A stretch of DNA of 64,000 bases from Stichopus chloronotus (lineage: Eukaryota > Echinodermata > Holothuroidea > Aspidochirotida > Stichopodidae), in assembly GCA_021234535.1 (NCBI GenBank), contig CM037843.1:32737200-32801199 (forward strand). Direction: 5' to 3'. The translations under genes were made by a program, and so were the position numbers. This document shows, one piece after another, positions 62,458 through 64,000 of the stretch. Numbering within the stretch: the first letter of the stretch is position 1; each line of letters starts with the position of its first letter. Under the pieces are notes generated by a model. The model did not search any database. It worked only from the letters and a program-made list of their open reading frames with translations, and was not told the DNA's origin.

Positions 62458-63074
62458 GCAGAATAGGTACACACAATGTGCTACTGCACATATGGACCCA
62501 AACTGTGGGCTTAACACATGTTTTACTATACTTTAAAAAAGAGCAGTTTGACTGACACAAAGTGTATTGAAACTTATTTTTTCTACTTAATTTTCACCCC
62601 ATCCTCGTATTCTCAAATGTTCCTTTCCCAGTGTGAATTGTTTGAGGTGTATGTTTTCCTACTTGAACTCGTTTTTACCCCTCTCACGACATCTCACCTG
62701 AATAGTGTAACTTGTGAACCTACGCTCCGTAACTACTATATGAGAACAAAAGTGGCAGCTATAATCGTCTTTCAACAGCAGCAGCACCTTGTACATTCAG
62801 TAATAAAAACTGCCATGCATTGTATGCTCATCGTGCTAGGGGTATTTTGGTGAGATACTAGATATTCTCATACGCTAGTGTGCTGTTTTGGAAACCGACT
62901 GTCCAATCAGATCCCTCATCACGACCCACCAACAGGTGTTGTGGGAGGGGAAAGCTGGGGCAAGAGCCATATATGGCTGTGAGCGTGAGCAGGCCACTGC
63001 TTGCCTTCAGTGCCGACCATGTGCAATCCCATGGTCACAGACACTGTAGTAGTTTCTCCTGCATTATCGTTGTT

Positions 63075-63720
63075 TATCAAACACAATAAAATACAGACTT
63101 TTCTATAATATAGTCTCGTCGATAAATATCGGCTCAATGAAAATACAGATACAGACATTATAGTAGTTTCTCTGTATTATCACTGTGTATCAAACACGAT
63201 AAAATACAGGCTTTTCCATAACATGGTCTCGTCGATAAATATTGGCGCAATGAAAATACAGATTTTCTAGTGTGGCTTGTGCAGCGCATCATGTTATTAA
63301 ACGATAAAATATAGACTTTTCTATAAATATAGTCTGTAGATAAATATCGGGGCAATGAAAATATAGGTTTTGTGGGAGTGAAATGTGTGCATATATGCGG
63401 GGTTTGTGTGGCTTGTAACTGCGGGTTGTGCTGGATGCTGGACTACTGCGGCATGTTAAAACGATACATAGACTTTTTCGGTAAATATAGTCTCGCAAAT
63501 AAATATCGGTGTAATGAAAATATAGGTTCTCTGTGAGTGGAATGTGTGCGTCGTTTACATGCGGGAAGGGTTTATGTGACTTTTACTGCTGGTTGCGCGA
63601 TGTACTGGACTATTGGGAGACGTGCATAAAACGATAAATATAGACTTTTTCTGTAAATATAGTCTGGTAGATAAATATCGGTGCAATGAAAATAAAGGTT
63701 TTCAATGAGTAAAATGTGTG
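63075..63720. repeat. Hairpin-bearing tandem array
   Basis: Five units share acgataaaatatagactttt, then ctataaatatagtct and gataaatatcggngcaatga. The gataaatatcg marks fall at 63121, 63231, 63339, 63498 and 63670. Each unit has an AGACT...AGTCT inverted pair and a palindromic CGATAAATATCG. Confidence 0.75.
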
Positions 63721-63773
63721 TACGTTACATCATGCGGGAAGGGTCTGAGTTACACAAGGCGAGTTACAGGATC

Positions 63774-63810
63774 GGAGGCGGGGCTTTTCCAGAGTACAGC
63801 CAATCAGTGC
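63774..63810. promoter_or_regulatory. GC box plus CCAAT box cluster
   Basis: ggaggcggggctt at 63774-63786 and CCAAT at 63800-63804, a pairing seen in animal promoters. A second CCAAT lies at 62903. No adjacent first exon is identified, so function is unproven. Confidence 0.25.
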
Positions 63811-64000
63811 TGTGTACACGATTACCCCAGTCATTGACTACACAACAGCTGTTTTAGACGGCGTGAAACTGGGCAGTTTGACACAGAAATAACTTATCAA
63901 GGTGTGCTTTGACTGACTTAGCGTGAACTTTGGGTTTCCATGAATATAGAAGTAACGATATGTAGTTATAGATTTAGTAGTCTATATTATCGATATTTTT

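Noticed and set aside
1..64000. tRNA, rRNA, CRISPR or retroelement polymerase genes
   Set aside because: I looked for B-box-like motifs, regular spacers and reverse-transcriptase-like ORFs and saw none.

Overview
The window is animal nuclear DNA, AT-rich by eye. Short, phase-compatible coding exons are separated by introns of hundreds to thousands of bases and by many low-copy tandem and inverted repeats. Nothing looks bacterial or viral, and no rRNA, tRNA or long transposon ORF was found. Gene content and repeat style suggest a marine invertebrate deuterostome, most likely an echinoderm. That placement is inference, not proof.

Three protein-coding genes can be assembled by reading splice sites and phases. 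(1) 1912-31263, minus strand: ten exons joining in frame into about 414 residues of beta-propeller (FG-GAP/WD-like) sequence that I could not assign to a named family. (2) 35818-45123, plus strand: WDR25, a WD40 protein related to the splicing factor CDC40/PRP17; five exons are seen, and the extreme 5' end is not located. (3) 53865-61215 and beyond, minus strand: the 3' part of a BEGAIN/TJAP1 family scaffold gene; two exons are seen and the upstream coiled-coil exons lie outside the window. Genes 1 and 2 are head to head with about 4.5 kb between their coding parts. Genes 2 and 3 converge tail to tail across about 8.7 kb.

The most notable point is that WDR25 (+) next to BEGAIN (-), converging, is also the arrangement on human chromosome 14q32. 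This looks like a microsynteny block kept since the deuterostome ancestor. The invertebrate BEGAIN-like protein also ends in a class I PDZ ligand (QTSV) that I do not recall in the vertebrate proteins.

Region by region: 0-31 kb holds gene 1 and its repeat-rich introns, including a tandem array of perfect DR1 nuclear-receptor motifs at 9.4-10.1 kb, a tandem array split by an inserted element at 14.4-16.2 kb, and several minisatellites. 31-36 kb is the inter-promoter region, with a 95-bp hairpin element flanked by 9-bp direct repeats and a 456-bp inverted-repeat element. 36-45 kb is WDR25, whose first seen intron carries a 1.2-kb foldback element. 45-54 kb is the gap between the convergent genes. 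54-64 kb is the BEGAIN-like gene, ending in an unusual hairpin tandem array at 63.1-63.7 kb.
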